Below, one piece after another: positions 26,779-36,911 of a stretch of 56,013 nt of DNA. This stretch comes from Rhabdochlamydiaceae bacterium (lineage in GTDB: Bacteria; Chlamydiota; Chlamydiia; Chlamydiales; Rhabdochlamydiaceae): assembly GCA_019752555.1 (NCBI GenBank), contig JAIELY010000027.1, forward strand, positions 1 through 56,013. The letters are read 5' to 3'. How positions within the stretch are numbered: position 1 is the first letter of the stretch; each line of letters begins with the position of its first letter. Below the pieces are notes generated by a model that made no database searches, had not been told where the DNA came from, and was given only the letters and a program-made list of their open reading frames with translations. The position numbers and the translations under genes are program-made.

Positions 26779-29700
26779 TTAACTCCTGGAGATCATCCAA
26801 TAGGGGGGAATGTATGTTGAGGTGGTTAGGTAGCTGGGATCAAGCCAGTCCGCCTTGAAAAAAAAATTGCTTCCTAAGTCGTATTGGAAGTTGTAGATCC
26901 CTGGCAGGTAGAAGAACTGAATGGCTTCAAAATCATGCGATCCATTGCCGCTTGGGTTGTGCTCAAAACAAATCGAGTCTTTGATGACCGAGAAATCAAT
27001 AAAATCATCGAGATCAGAAGAGCCTTGTCCTGCAAAGCGAACGGAAGAGGCAACGCCCACTCTCTTGGATGGGGCGATGTGGATATACTCAGCATCCTTA
27101 TAGATATCTGTAAACGCGATCAACTCGGCAAGATCTAATGCCGCGGTAGAATCGGTGGATGCAGCATAGAGCTGCGCGTCATTGACCTCACTGTACAGGT
27201 TGGCGTAGGCTTGTTCGACTAATGCATCTGGTGTAACCACAACTCCACTTGTAATAGCTTCAGCTTGAAGAGCGTTGATTTCATTGTACAAAGTTGTATA
27301 AGCCTCATTGACAAACGATTCTGGTGTGAGCAGCGTGCCTTTCATTGTGCCATCGTTCTGCAGTGCCATCATTTCCTGGTAGAGGGTTGGCATTGCGATA
27401 GAGCTGCTATCGATCCCATTTAATTCATTATAAAGAGCAATATAGGCCTGCGCGGCTTGTGCTGCTGGGGAATTCTCCATGCAGCTTGCGCAGCCAGCAG
27501 GTTGTTGGAAATCGGGCCAACTTTGCATGGCCAAGGTTTCACTTGAAAGAGGAAGAGCGCTCATCACACTGCCGGCTTGAGCTGCGTTAAGTTCATTGTA
27601 ACGATCGATATAGTCTTGCACAGCTAAAGACGGTCCGCTTGGATCTAGTGGGATTGCGGCATACAGCTCGATCATCGTCTCAGCAGAGCTCATCGCAAAC
27701 AGATCCATGGCATAGGGATTTAGCTCCTGATTGAATTCAGTCTCCAATTGCGCTCCCAACGGGGAAGAGAAGTTCTTGAGGCAGGGGTTAATCTGGAGAT
27801 AATTCATCCCATTGAATTGGATTTGACAGGGGATATTTGCCGGGTTAGCCAAAGGAAAGCTTCCTGTGCCGTTGAAATTTGCAAAAACAGGAGCTCCCAC
27901 CCAAGTAGGGCCGCTGCTCATAATCTGGATGCCATTGGCAATTGTTCCAACAGTTCCAAAGAGGGCATTGAAGTAGGCTTGCACAGAGGTGGTAATGGGC
28001 ATAGGATTCGAGAGATTGAGGATGTTAACCCGCGCGCTCAAAGCCACTGTTTGTGCTGAGATCCCATTTTTTCCACTGCTATTGCTCAGGATCACATTAT
28101 CTCCATAGCCATTGAGGCTATTTGCAAAAATCGATCCTTGTAAAATCAGATCTCCAGAAGTCCTACCTGGATCTCCAAGAACGAGGAGATTAAACTGCCC
28201 CAAATCAGTTCCGACGTTATTTAAAGTGATTTTTCCGCTGCCGGCATTGACAATCACGTTTCTTAAGTCAGAGCCTGCATTTGCAAGGTCTGTAAGAGTA
28301 ATGTTTCCGTTAAAGCTGCGCGCTATTAAGTCAGCATTGAGTTGAATCGGAGCTCCATTAAATTCGATCGACGACCCATTTGTGATGAGTTGGATGGGGG
28401 TTGTGCTTGTGAACTTAAAGCTTGAGCTCGCTGTGTAATTTTGATTGCCCCCTTGATAGGTGGTTCCATTGAACTCGATGTTTACGGGCGCTAGGTTATT
28501 GCCGATTGACACGCTTGTGAGCGAACCACTTGTTCCCCCGCCGATATTATCGAGGCTAATTGTCGAGCTTGAGTTAAGAACAAGCTGAGAAAAGGACTGT
28601 CCGGCTCCAATCGGAGCTAAAAAGCGCAAAGCGCCTTTACCTGCATCGACATTTAAAATGCGCACACCATCTCTATCTGCGTTGACAGGACCAAAAAAGC
28701 TAACGGCTCCCCCGCTTGTCATGATTTTGGTATTTCCACCAATGGTCACAGCGTCCATAAAGCTGAGATTGCCCCCTGTGCCTTTTGCTGCGGTGCTGAT
28801 CATACAGCTATCTTCAAAATGCAGCGCACTTAAGAAGGTTACATCGGAGCCGCTCGATTTGAGTGTCAAGGCTCCAAGAGGATTTTTACTTCCTATTGCT
28901 CCTGAAAACAGGATGCTTCCTCCTGATAAGGTTTTGCTGACATTAAGGGCTTGCGAGGTTTCATCGCTGTCAATTGTCGAAGCAAAGGTAATCGACCCTG
29001 CAGCGGTTGAAATCATTGCGGTTCCACCCAAGGTCAACGCTTCATTAAAGGTGATATCTCCACTTCTTGTCGTTAAATTCAACCCGTCAAGAGGAAGCAG
29101 ATTACCCACTCCTTGAAAGACAATCTTTCCTGCATTGAAGGTCGCAGCTGTCAATGTAATGCCAGAAACTGTGCTATTGACATCGCCATTAAAGATAATA
29201 TCGCCTCCGTTGGAGATGAAATCGGCATCGCTTCCCAAACTTGTCGAGCCGCCTTTGGCATTAATTTTCATTGTGCCGGTGGAAGTGATCATTGTGATCG
29301 ATCCAAACGGCTGAAGGTTGCCTAGCGAATCATTGAAAGTGATTCCCCCTGTCCCCGTGTTAAGGGATAAGGGATTGCCGCCTGTCGAGCTGTTAACAGC
29401 TCCATTGAAGGTCACTTCGCCGCCGAAGGTCGTAAAGGAGGTAGTGCCTCCTGCGGTAAAGGAGCCATTAAAGGTGGTGGCAGCCGTTCCGGTATTAAGT
29501 GTTAAGGAGCCGATTGGGTTGATGGCTCCTACATTTCCTTTAAAAATGAGCGCGCCGCCGCCTGTTTTGCTGATCGCAAGGGAGCGAGGCGTCCCATCGC
29601 TATCGAGTGTGCTGTTAAATGTAATGGTTCCTGTTGTGGAACTAATCACATTTGTCCCTAATGCTGATTGGCCCAATGTGACAGGGCCGCTAAAGGAAAT

Positions 29701-32700
29701 AGCGCCTGCATTTGCTCCTATATTTCCCGCTGTGAGCACAAGCCCACCGAGAGAAGCATTACTGCCGACGCTGGAAAAATTGATGCTGCCGGCTCCCGAA
29801 TTCACTGTCAGATTGCGCGTTGCTGGGATATCGCCGCTCACATCGCCTAAAAAGCTCACCGATCCATCTCCTGCTAAACCACTTCCCGATCCATTTCCAT
29901 TTGTGGTTACAGTAAGAGCGCCGCCCATCGTTACGGCATCGCCAAATGTGACAGCTCCTCCTGTCGCACCGACGTTTGTCACAATGGAGGAATCTCCGAT
30001 GAAATTAAGGGTGCTGGCAAAGGTGACAGGCACAGCTCCTGTGGTAAAGGCAAGTGTTCCAAGCGGCCCGGAGCTGCCAACGGCTCCATTAAATACGACA
30101 GAACCATCTCCTGCGTTGTTGATTGTAAGTCCGGAGGTGGGCAATGTGCTATCTAAGGTATTGTTAAATAAGATATTTCCTGTTCCCACGTTGAGCGTTG
30201 TAAGTCCGCCTGTGAGCACCGGCTGCTCAAAAGTTACAGAACCTGTTGTCGTGGTAAAAGAGAGGGCTCCTAGAGGTTGCGTATTTCCGATCGCCCCTGT
30301 AAATGTGATATCTCCTGTCCCTGCATTAATTGTGAGTGTTCGGCCCGGTATATCTCCATTAATCGTATGCGTCTGCAAAGACCCGAAACTGACAGCGCCT
30401 CCATCCGTATTGATTGTGGAATTGCCTGCAAGGTAGAGGGATTTTTTAAAGGCAACAGCAGCTCCGCCTGTTGTAAAATTAAGGGCTCCAATCGGGTTTT
30501 CTCCTCCGACCATTTCATTAAAGGTGACAGCTCCCATGCCCGCTTTGTTAATCGCAACAGCACGTGGAACGCCATCGCTATCTAAAGTACTATTCATGCC
30601 GAATGTGATCGCTCCAGTGAGGGTATTCATCGTGAGCAATCCCCCTAAGGTAACGGGCTGATTAAATGCAATGGCTCCTGAGCTTGCATTGAGCGAGATG
30701 GCTCCTAAGGTTGTGATATTTCCAAGCGTTGCATTAAAGGTGATATCGCCTTTGCCAGAATTCACCGTGAGCATCCGTGTTGCTGGAATATCTGCATACA
30801 TAGACCCGGATGTATTTCCAAACGTAACAGCGCCGCCTTTAAAGCCGCTGCCTGTTGTTGTCGTGATCACAAGATCGCCGCCAATGACCACATTACTGCC
30901 TAAAGTGGACGCAAAGGTGACCGCTCCTCCATTGCCGCTCACTAAATTTGTTGCAATGGTAGACACTGCGCCAGCGGAAGAGAAATTAAACGTATTGTTA
31001 AAGAAAACGCTTGAGCCATTGGTATTAAATGTCAGCGTTCCCAACGGGCTTGACCCTCCAAAGGCTCCTTCGAATGTCACATCCCCTGCGCCGCCAGAGG
31101 CTTTACTAATTGTGAGCGCCCGCGGAGTGATATCGCTATCTAGAGCGTCTTTAAAATCAATGGATCCTGTTCCAATATTTAATAAAGTAGGCCCGCCTAA
31201 AATGACCGCTTGATTAAAGGTGACATTGCCCGATGTGGATTGTGTGGAAAAGGCTCCCAGCGGGATCCCATTTCCAGCTGTTCCGATCTTGTTAAATGCA
31301 ATCGAGCCTGTATCTGTTGAAATACTCAACGCTCTTCCTGGGATATCGCCATTGAGGGCTTGATTAAAGGCGACAGAACCTTCTGCTGTCACAAGCGTTG
31401 TAGAGCCCCCCAACGTTGTCGTGCCACTGACTGTGTTAAAGGAAATATTGCCCGATGTGGTTGTCAACGAAAGGGTGCCCAAAGCCTGTGCGTTGCCTAA
31501 ATTACTTTGGAAAATAATATCTCCACTGCCTGTGTTCATCGTAAGCGCTCTTCCAGAGATATCGCCATTGACGCTTCCTGTAAATGTCACAGTCCCGGCT
31601 GATGAATTAATCGTCGTATTTCCAGCCAAGGTAAAGAGTCCGTTAAAAAGAATATCTCCGTTTTCGGTCATTAACCCAAAAGTTCCTAGAGGATCTGTCG
31701 CTCCAACAGAATTAAAGCTCATCGTTCCCGATCCGCCCGTTGATGCAGCAAATGAGATCGCAGGCACGACCAAAAGACCGTTCATCGCTCCGCTTACTGA
31801 AATATTTCCGGCTTGCGAGGCCCAAACACTTGGCGCCCCCAGAGTGACATTACCGCTGATTGCAATGTCGCCTTTTGTATTGAATGTCAAAGCTCCAAAT
31901 GGCTGGGAATTGCCCACATGCGCTGTAATGTTAATCGACGGGGTTCCTTGGGAGCCATTGGTCCCTGCGTTAATTGTGAGCGTTCTGCCAGGAATATCGC
32001 CGTTGATATTATCAGACAAAATGACTTGGCCGCCCTCGGCATTAATCGTGGTGTTATCTCCAAAAAAGATACCGCCAGGAGCTGCCATGATCACCTGCCC
32101 CGCTGGACCTGGCGAGCTATTTAATGTGATCGTTCCCCCGGTAAAGGTGATATCCGTTCCCGTCGTCGCACCGACATAATTAACCGTCGATCCCCCGGCT
32201 GACTGAGCTGTCTGAGCGATCATTGAACTAATGGGCAGCACAGATCCTGTATAAGAGCTATCGAGCATCTCTAATCCAGCGCGCAAAATCAAAGAAGACT
32301 GTGTATTTAATGTCTCAGACTCGGTTCCTGATGTGATGGCTGTATCTTTATATGTAATTGTGATCGGACCTGTTGCAGTAATTCTTCCGGTACTTTGGAC
32401 TAACAAAGAAACGCCGTTGTAGGCATTGAATGTGACAGAGCCTGTCGCGCTGATCACCGGGTCAACTAAGCTGCGGAAGTCTGCATTTCCGCCGCTTGGC
32501 CTTAAAAAAGCTAAATCTCCGCCTGCAAAGAAGTGTCCATCTGCAGAAATCTCATTTTCACTTGCAAACTTTAAATTACGACCGCATGCCATTGCCGTAT
32601 ACTCATCGGCAAATGCGAAGATATCAATCGAATCGGAAAACATGTTAAAATCGCGGTACGCAATCGTCTGTAGCGGATGGTCTAGAGCATCGCGCAGCTT

Positions 32701-33624
32701 AACGCTGTCTCTTGCGTTTATGGTTAAATCTTCTGAGGCGAGCAGTTCCGCGGAGGTGATTTCAATCTGAGAGGCATCCACCTGAATGTTTTTCGCATAG
32801 ATGCGGCTGTCTGCAACGATCGATATCACCCCATCTTCTTCAATAATCTCATTTCCTTCGATGAAAGCATCTGTATTGACTGTGCGCTGGATCACTTCAC
32901 GAGCAGCTCTTGCTTTTAAATACACCTCACCCTCTGGAGCTTCAATCTGTCCTTCTTGAGAGATAAATGCACTCGGCAAATTTCCATCGAGCGCAAAGCT
33001 AATGAGCCGATCTCCTGAGAAATCGAGCGTGATCTTTTGAGCTGAGGCTAATACCACTTTGCCTGCCTGAGCTGAAATCATCCCTTCATTGCGCACCTGT
33101 CCGCCTAATAGAGCGATGTCTCCTCCCGCTGCAGCGCTAAGAGCTCCTTGGTTGAGTATCAGAGACTTTTCGGAGCCCTCTTCCAGGATAAAATCATAGC
33201 GATCGTTTAAAAAATCTTGATCGGCAATATTGAGTGTCGAAACCACAAGCGAGCCCACATTCACTTGAGAACCAGGACCAAAAATAACTCCCTTCGGATT
33301 GATTAAAAAAACCCTTCCGTTGGACTCCATTTTTCCTAAAATCGAGCTAGGATCGCCTCCTTTAACCCGATTGAGCACCGTCGCTGATTGGCTCGGCTGA
33401 ACGAACTGCACCCGCTCTTTTTTTCCCACGTTAAACTTGTGGTAATTGATGATCGATTTATCGCCCGCTTCAATAATGAGTGTGTTGGAATCAGGAGTTG
33501 TAAAGTTAGCAGTTCCACTGGCAGTACCTTCCACTTGAGGAAGCGCTGCCAAATGCGCTGGGGGCAGCGTAAAATAAATCCCTCCAATAATATATGCCCA
33601 AAACAAAGACTTATTAATACGCAT
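26779..33624 (-). CDS. Giant TPS exoprotein (filamentous haemagglutinin-like) A1
   Basis: The 2,281-residue predicted TpsA protein has a signal peptide in the first 27 residues (FWAYIIGGIYFTLPPAHLAA). A TPS secretion domain follows to about residue 290 with INYHKFNVGKKERVQF, VLNRVKGGDPSSILG and LINPKGVIFGPGSQVNVG (NPKG in place of NPNG). A very long right-handed beta-helix comes next, built of repeating blocks (LGxLxxxTxxGxIxFNxxVxLGG, DSDGTPRALxIxK). Near the C-terminus are four copies of a YxxxYNELN-type motif (about 27,150-27,650), then an end (FYLPGIYNFQYDLGSN) shared with the second giant protein. Start ATG 33624 follows GAGAGG. It lies downstream of the TpsB gene. Likely a secreted surface adhesin or toxin scaffold; no toxin domain is recognised. 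Confidence 0.9.
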   Translation of the reverse strand: MRINKSLFWAYIIGGIYFTLPPAHLAALPQVEGTASGTANFTTPDSNTLIIEAGDKSIINYHKFNVGKKERVQFVQPSQSATVLNRVKGGDPSSILGKMESNGRVFLINPKGVIFGPGSQVNVGSLVVSTLNIADQDFLNDRYDFILEEGSEKSLILNQGALSAAAGGDIALLGGQVRNEGMISAQAGKVVLASAQKITLDFSGDRLISFALDGNLPSAFISQEGQIEAPEGEVYLKARAAREVIQRTVNTDAFIEGNEIIEEDGVISIVADSRIYAKNIQVDASQIEITSAELLASEDLTINARDSVKLRDALDHPLQTIAYRDFNMFSDSIDIFAFADEYTAMACGRNLKFASENEISADGHFFAGGDLAFLRPSGGNADFRSLVDPVISATGSVTFNAYNGVSLLVQSTGRITATGPITITYKDTAITSGTESETLNTQSSLILRAGLEMLDSSYTGSVLPISSMIAQTAQSAGGSTVNYVGATTGTDITFTGGTITLNSSPGPAGQVIMAAPGGIFFGDNTTINAEGGQVILSDNINGDIPGRTLTINAGTNGSQGTPSINITAHVGNSQPFGALTFNTKGDIAISGNVTLGAPSVWASQAGNISVSGAMNGLLVVPAISFAASTGGSGTMSFNSVGATDPLGTFGLMTENGDILFNGLFTLAGNTTINSSAGTVTFTGSVNGDISGRALTMNTGSGDIIFQSNLGNAQALGTLSLTTTSGNISFNTVSGTTTLGGSTTLVTAEGSVAFNQALNGDIPGRALSISTDTGSIAFNKIGTAGNGIPLGAFSTQSTSGNVTFNQAVILGGPTLLNIGTGSIDFKDALDSDITPRALTISKASGGAGDVTFEGAFGGSSPLGTLTFNTNGSSVFFNNTFNFSSAGAVSTIATNLVSGNGGAVTFASTLGSNVVIGGDLVITTTTGSGFKGGAVTFGNTSGSMYADIPATRMLTVNSGKGDITFNATLGNITTLGAISLNASSGAIAFNQPVTLGGLLTMNTLTGAITFGMNSTLDSDGVPRAVAINKAGMGAVTFNEMVGGENPIGALNFTTGGAAVAFKKSLYLAGNSTINTDGGAVSFGSLQTHTINGDIPGRTLTINAGTGDITFTGAIGNTQPLGALSFTTTTGSVTFEQPVLTGGLTTLNVGTGNILFNNTLDSTLPTSGLTINNAGDGSVVFNGAVGSSGPLGTLAFTTGAVPVTFASTLNFIGDSSIVTNVGATGGAVTFGDAVTMGGALTVTTNGNGSGSGLAGDGSVSFLGDVSGDIPATRNLTVNSGAGSINFSSVGSNASLGGLVLTAGNIGANAGAISFSGPVTLGQSALGTNVISSTTGTITFNSTLDSDGTPRSLAISKTGGGALIFKGNVGAINPIGSLTLNTGTAATTFNGSFTAGGTTSFTTFGGEVTFNGAVNSSTGGNPLSLNTGTGGITFNDSLGNLQPFGSITMITSTGTMKINAKGGSTSLGSDADFISNGGDIIFNGDVNSTVSGITLTAATFNAGKIVFQGVGNLLPLDGLNLTTRSGDITFNEALTLGGTAMISTAAGSITFASTIDSDETSQALNVSKTLSGGSILFSGAIGSKNPLGALTLKSSGSDVTFLSALHFEDSCMISTAAKGTGGNLSFMDAVTIGGNTKIMTSGGAVSFFGPVNADRDGVRILNVDAGKGALRFLAPIGAGQSFSQLVLNSSSTISLDNIGGGTSGSLTSVSIGNNLAPVNIEFNGTTYQGGNQNYTASSSFKFTSTTPIQLITNGSSIEFNGAPIQLNADLIARSFNGNITLTDLANAGSDLRNVIVNAGSGKITLNNVGTDLGQFNLLVLGDPGRTSGDLILQGSIFANSLNGYGDNVILSNSSGKNGISAQTVALSARVNILNLSNPMPITTSVQAYFNALFGTVGTIANGIQIMSSGPTWVGAPVFANFNGTGSFPLANPANIPCQIQFNGMNYLQINPCLKNFSSPLGAQLETEFNQELNPYAMDLFAMSSAETMIELYAAIPLDPSGPSLAVQDYIDRYNELNAAQAGSVMSALPLSSETLAMQSWPDFQQPAGCASCMENSPAAQAAQAYIALYNELNGIDSSSIAMPTLYQEMMALQNDGTMKGTLLTPESFVNEAYTTLYNEINALQAEAITSGVVVTPDALVEQAYANLYSEVNDAQLYAASTDSTAALDLAELIAFTDIYKDAEYIHIAPSKRVGVASSVRFAGQGSSDLDDFIDFSVIKDSICFEHNPSGNGSHDFEAIQFFYLPGIYNFQYDLGSNFFFKADWLDPSYLTTSTYIPPYWMISRS
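28600..32150 (-). repeat. Beta-helix repeat region within exoprotein A1
   Basis: Coding repeats of roughly 65 residues alternate two unit types, one containing GDIPGRTLTINAGTG and NxxPLGAL, the other DSDGTPRALTI and NPLGAL. Limits are approximate. Related repeats occur in A2. Confidence 0.8.
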
Positions 33625-33682
33625 AACACCTCTCATATAAATATAATACACCCATAAATAGATATATAAATTATATTGTAAT

Positions 33683-33699
33683 TAATAATCAATTAAAAT
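33683..33699 (-). promoter_or_regulatory. 17-bp element shared by the leaders of A1 and A2
   Basis: TAATAATCAATTAAAAT (plus-strand sense) is identical to 44555-44571, at about 60 bases upstream of both start codons. On the minus strand it reads ATTTTAATTGATTATTA and includes TTGATT, a possible -35. The rest of the two leaders is also similar, with GGGTGTAT in A1 and GGGCGTAT in A2. Confidence 0.55.
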
Positions 33700-33755
33700 T
33701 AGAGATGCATAGCGAAAGAAAACAACAACTTATTGCAATATTATTGAGAAAAACT

Positions 33756-33800
33756 AAACAGTTCCATGCTATAAAGAGGATGCAAAAATGCACACTGTTT
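33756..33800 (-). terminator. Possible weak terminator after tpsB
   Basis: On the minus strand AAACAGT pairs with ACTGTTT around an inner TGCATTTTTGCA structure, followed by AGTTTTTC. It overlaps the stop codon of the TpsB gene. The stem is short, so read-through into A1 is possible. Confidence 0.35.
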
Positions 33801-35511
33801 AAAGAAGAGTATAACTGAGACGATAATAGAGAACAGAGCTCGAAGGCCGATGCGCTTTAGACAACCCAAAGCCCACATCGAAATTGAAGTTAAAACGATA
33901 GAAATTAATGATTCTTAAGCCGACCCCAGTACTTGTTAGGTAGACCGGCGCATGTTCATGAAAAGGGTCATTGCCTTTTGTATACACAGCTCCTGTATCG
34001 AGAAAGCCAACGAGCTGCACGAGTCCGCTAAGCTTGCGATGGGAATTGGGAAGCTTGAAATCTTTAAGAAACGGGATTGGGAAGCGGTACTCAAAATTCC
34101 CGTAGTACCCCTGCTCTCCCAGCGCTGTTGCCATTGCATATCCGCGCACAGTGTCCATCCCTCCGATATAAAACTGCTCAGAGAGGGGTAGTTTATTAAA
34201 CGAGTACTGGCTTGCAAAATTAAAGACAAAATACTGAGTGGAGGTGATCTCTTGGATTCTCTTGTAATCCAAATTGAGATAAACAAAACGTGCGCCCGAT
34301 CCCTCGCGGCTCGCATGAGGGCTTACAGGCTTGGACGATGCGAGAAAATCGGGAATTCCCCATGACAACTGAAAGGTTCCGACATTGCGTCCTCTCCAGC
34401 CATCAAAGGCATCGATGTAAAAATTGCCTAAGAGCAGCCGGAGGTTATCAATTGAAATCACTCGATTGTGAAACAAGTTAGAAATCTGCTTATAATCGAA
34501 TTCAAACGACACGTTCGCGCTGATATTTTTCGTCCGAATGACTGCCTGCTGCACGTTGATCCCTGCAATGATCGACCTTCCCGAAGGATCTAACGAACTA
34601 TCCCGATTTACCTGGAAATTCGAATAGAGATAGGAAAGACTCATCGATGTTCCCCGATGGTTGAGGGGAAGCGAGTAAATCAGATCGTAAAATTGCAAAT
34701 GATCAAAAGGCAAGCCCAACACTTGAATGGCAGTAAAGGTATCGCCATTCATGAGTAAATTTCCGTAGTCAAGCTTTAGACCGGTTCTTTGATAGGTATT
34801 GGCATGCGATCCATAGGTGTTGTAGTCGATATAACCATGCACCGGGTTGCGGTCCACAACGCGGACGATGATGTCCGCAGTCCCCTTTTCTTCACCCTTT
34901 TCGAACACAACACCCACTGTGAGGTCCGTGTTGTCATTGGCAAGCATGACCGCTTTAATAATCTCATCATACTGGATCGGCTTGCCCTTTAAATGTCGAA
35001 AAAAAGCAGCAATGAAACTCGATTTATAATAGTGATTGCCGACCACCGTTACTTTGCCAAGAGATCCTTCCACAATTTGCAGGGTTAAAACCCCATCCTG
35101 GACTTTTTGCGCAGGAGGAAAAGCTCTCGCAAGAAAATAACCTTGCTTGACATAGAGTTTTTGAATCGAGATGCACAACTCACGGATTTCACGCATGGTC
35201 ACTTTGCGATAGAGGTAAGGAACGGTAAGTTTCATTAATTCCCTATCAGAAAGAAGAGTATTGCCTTTAAATTCTACTGCTTTAAGATCGATCGTGGCTC
35301 CCGATTTCATGTAGAGCTGATCTTCGGGTAGATCAATTTCAAGAAGAGGCACATCCTTGCGCGGCTCTAAAGGCTTTGCCTCATATTCCTTTTCAATCTG
35401 CCTTTCAACAACCCCAGCAGAGGTCGATGCCGGCGGAGAAGTGAAGCTCGATGCTGCAAGGTAAGGAGAAAAAAGTAGAAGCAGAGCTAAAATTAAATGC
35501 ATGTGTGTCAT
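33799..35511 (-). CDS. TpsB outer-membrane transporter (FhaC/ShlB family)
   Basis: The 570-residue protein exports the TPS exoproteins across the outer membrane. Signal peptide MTHMHLILALLLLFSPYLAAS. Two POTRA domains follow, about residues 70-220 (GATIDLKAVEFKGNTLLSDREL, GSLGKVTVVGNHYYKSSF). A 16-stranded barrel then carries the family motif VRGY in GGMDTVRGYAMA and GFLDTGAVY near the end. Terminal strand FNFNFDVGFGLSK and last residues YYRLSYTLL. It lies directly upstream of A1 and divergent from two short TPS proteins, so it may serve all four. No clear Shine-Dalgarno sequence; the leader from the promoter at 35534 is short. Confidence 0.93.
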   Translation of the reverse strand: MTHMHLILALLLLFSPYLAASSFTSPPASTSAGVVERQIEKEYEAKPLEPRKDVPLLEIDLPEDQLYMKSGATIDLKAVEFKGNTLLSDRELMKLTVPYLYRKVTMREIRELCISIQKLYVKQGYFLARAFPPAQKVQDGVLTLQIVEGSLGKVTVVGNHYYKSSFIAAFFRHLKGKPIQYDEIIKAVMLANDNTDLTVGVVFEKGEEKGTADIIVRVVDRNPVHGYIDYNTYGSHANTYQRTGLKLDYGNLLMNGDTFTAIQVLGLPFDHLQFYDLIYSLPLNHRGTSMSLSYLYSNFQVNRDSSLDPSGRSIIAGINVQQAVIRTKNISANVSFEFDYKQISNLFHNRVISIDNLRLLLGNFYIDAFDGWRGRNVGTFQLSWGIPDFLASSKPVSPHASREGSGARFVYLNLDYKRIQEITSTQYFVFNFASQYSFNKLPLSEQFYIGGMDTVRGYAMATALGEQGYYGNFEYRFPIPFLKDFKLPNSHRKLSGLVQLVGFLDTGAVYTKGNDPFHEHAPVYLTSTGVGLRIINFYRFNFNFDVGFGLSKAHRPSSSVLYYRLSYTLL

Positions 35512-35533
35512 CTATGTGAGGCTGAATATCCAC

Positions 35534-35563
35534 GTTATAGGAGAATCTTAATTATTATTTCAA
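35534..35563 (-). promoter_or_regulatory. Putative promoter of tpsB
   Basis: Minus-strand TTGAAA (35563-35558), an 18-base spacer and TATAAC (35539-35534). The start would be near 35527, about 16 nt before the ATG. Confidence 0.6.
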
Positions 35564-35665
35564 CACCCGCGCTTAATTTTTCATCGATTTGTCTAAATTT
35601 TATTGCATTTCAGCCTCAAAGGGATAACAATTCTTGGAACTGCACCTCGAACATGGAGGCCTTTT

Positions 35666-36892
35666 ATGCGCATCAAAGCTCTTGTTATCGCTGCAACCCT
35701 GACAGCAACTGGTTTGCTTTTAGCTAACCCTTCTCATCCTGTTGTGATCTCAGGAACTGTTACGATCGATGATGCTACCCCAGGTTCTTTGACCCTTTAT
35801 TGTGAAGATGCTAAAACCATTATCGAATGGGATTCTTTTTCGATCGATACGGCTGAGAGCACTTATTTTCAAATGAGCGATCCCTCATTTGCTGTTCTAA
35901 ACCGTGTAACAGGAGGATCTGCTGACATAGTTCTAGGCAATCTTCACGCTAATGGGGATCTCTTTCTCATTAATTCTGAGGGACTCACAATCACAGGTGA
36001 GGCAACAATCGGTGCGAGCCGTATTGTTCTCTCCTCCTTGGACGTTTCTGATACCGATTTTCTATCGCATCACAACATGCAGTTCTTTGGCAAAGAAGCC
36101 AGCGTTGTTAATTATGGATCCATCACAAGCGATAATTCCCATGTGCAGCTTTTAGGATTTCATGTTGAGAATGCAGGAGTGATCTCTGCAAATGCCGGAA
36201 CCATTTCGATTGCAGCAGCTCAACATGTCATCTTAAACTCCATAAATCACCCCACTCTTGAAATCCTCTCTCAAGGAGGATCTCAAAACGCAGTGACAGG
36301 AATTGATCAAAAAGGGACCTTAAATGCCATCAGACATTCTCTACAAGCCGATGGCTCTCTCTACACAACAGGAATTCTCCAACAAGGAACGATCATCGCC
36401 ACCGGTAGCAATTCTCATCAAAGCTCAATCCGCCTAGAGAGTGTAAGCGGCTCTACAACCGTTTCAGGAATGATGAGAGCGTCTAATGCTAACTCCACGG
36501 GAGGTGTGATTCAAGTCTTAGGAAAAAATCTGAACATCAATGACGGAGCGGTGATGGACTGCTCTGGGGCTTCAGGAGGAGGCATGCTCTTTATTGGAGG
36601 GGGATTTAATGGCTCTTTTCCCACCATGATGAATGCAGAAAACACAACAGTTGCAGCAGGAGCTCTCATCCGGACAAATGCCATCTATTTTGGAGATGCA
36701 GGTCCTGTGACTCTCTTTGCAAGTGACACGACAAGCTTCTATGGCACAATCCATGCGACAGGAGGACACTACCAAGGAAATGGCGGACGGGTCCAAATCT
36801 TTGGAGGGCGCACCCTTAATTATTCGGGCACTGTCGATAACAGCGCCATGAACGGAGAGCAAGGAGAGCTCTTATTTGATCAATCTCAGTAA
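35666..36892 (+). CDS. Short TPS-domain exoprotein A3
   Basis: 408 residues. Signal peptide MRIKALVIAATLTATGLLLA is followed by a TPS-like secretion domain (TLYCEDAKTIIEWDSFSI, FAVLNRVTGGSADIVLGNL, LFLINSEGLTITG) and then a short beta-helix (VIQVLGKNLNINDGAVMDCSG, GGMLFIGGGFNG). The NPNG box is degenerate (NSEG). It is far shorter than the giant exoproteins and lacks their repeats and shared C-terminus. ATG 35666 has GGAGG 6 bases upstream. It runs divergently from tpsB. Confidence 0.85.
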   Translation: MRIKALVIAATLTATGLLLANPSHPVVISGTVTIDDATPGSLTLYCEDAKTIIEWDSFSIDTAESTYFQMSDPSFAVLNRVTGGSADIVLGNLHANGDLFLINSEGLTITGEATIGASRIVLSSLDVSDTDFLSHHNMQFFGKEASVVNYGSITSDNSHVQLLGFHVENAGVISANAGTISIAAAQHVILNSINHPTLEILSQGGSQNAVTGIDQKGTLNAIRHSLQADGSLYTTGILQQGTIIATGSNSHQSSIRLESVSGSTTVSGMMRASNANSTGGVIQVLGKNLNINDGAVMDCSGASGGGMLFIGGGFNGSFPTMMNAENTTVAAGALIRTNAIYFGDAGPVTLFASDTTSFYGTIHATGGHYQGNGGRVQIFGGRTLNYSGTVDNSAMNGEQGELLFDQSQ

Positions 36893-36911
36893 AATAAGGA
36901 ACTTAAAATCC

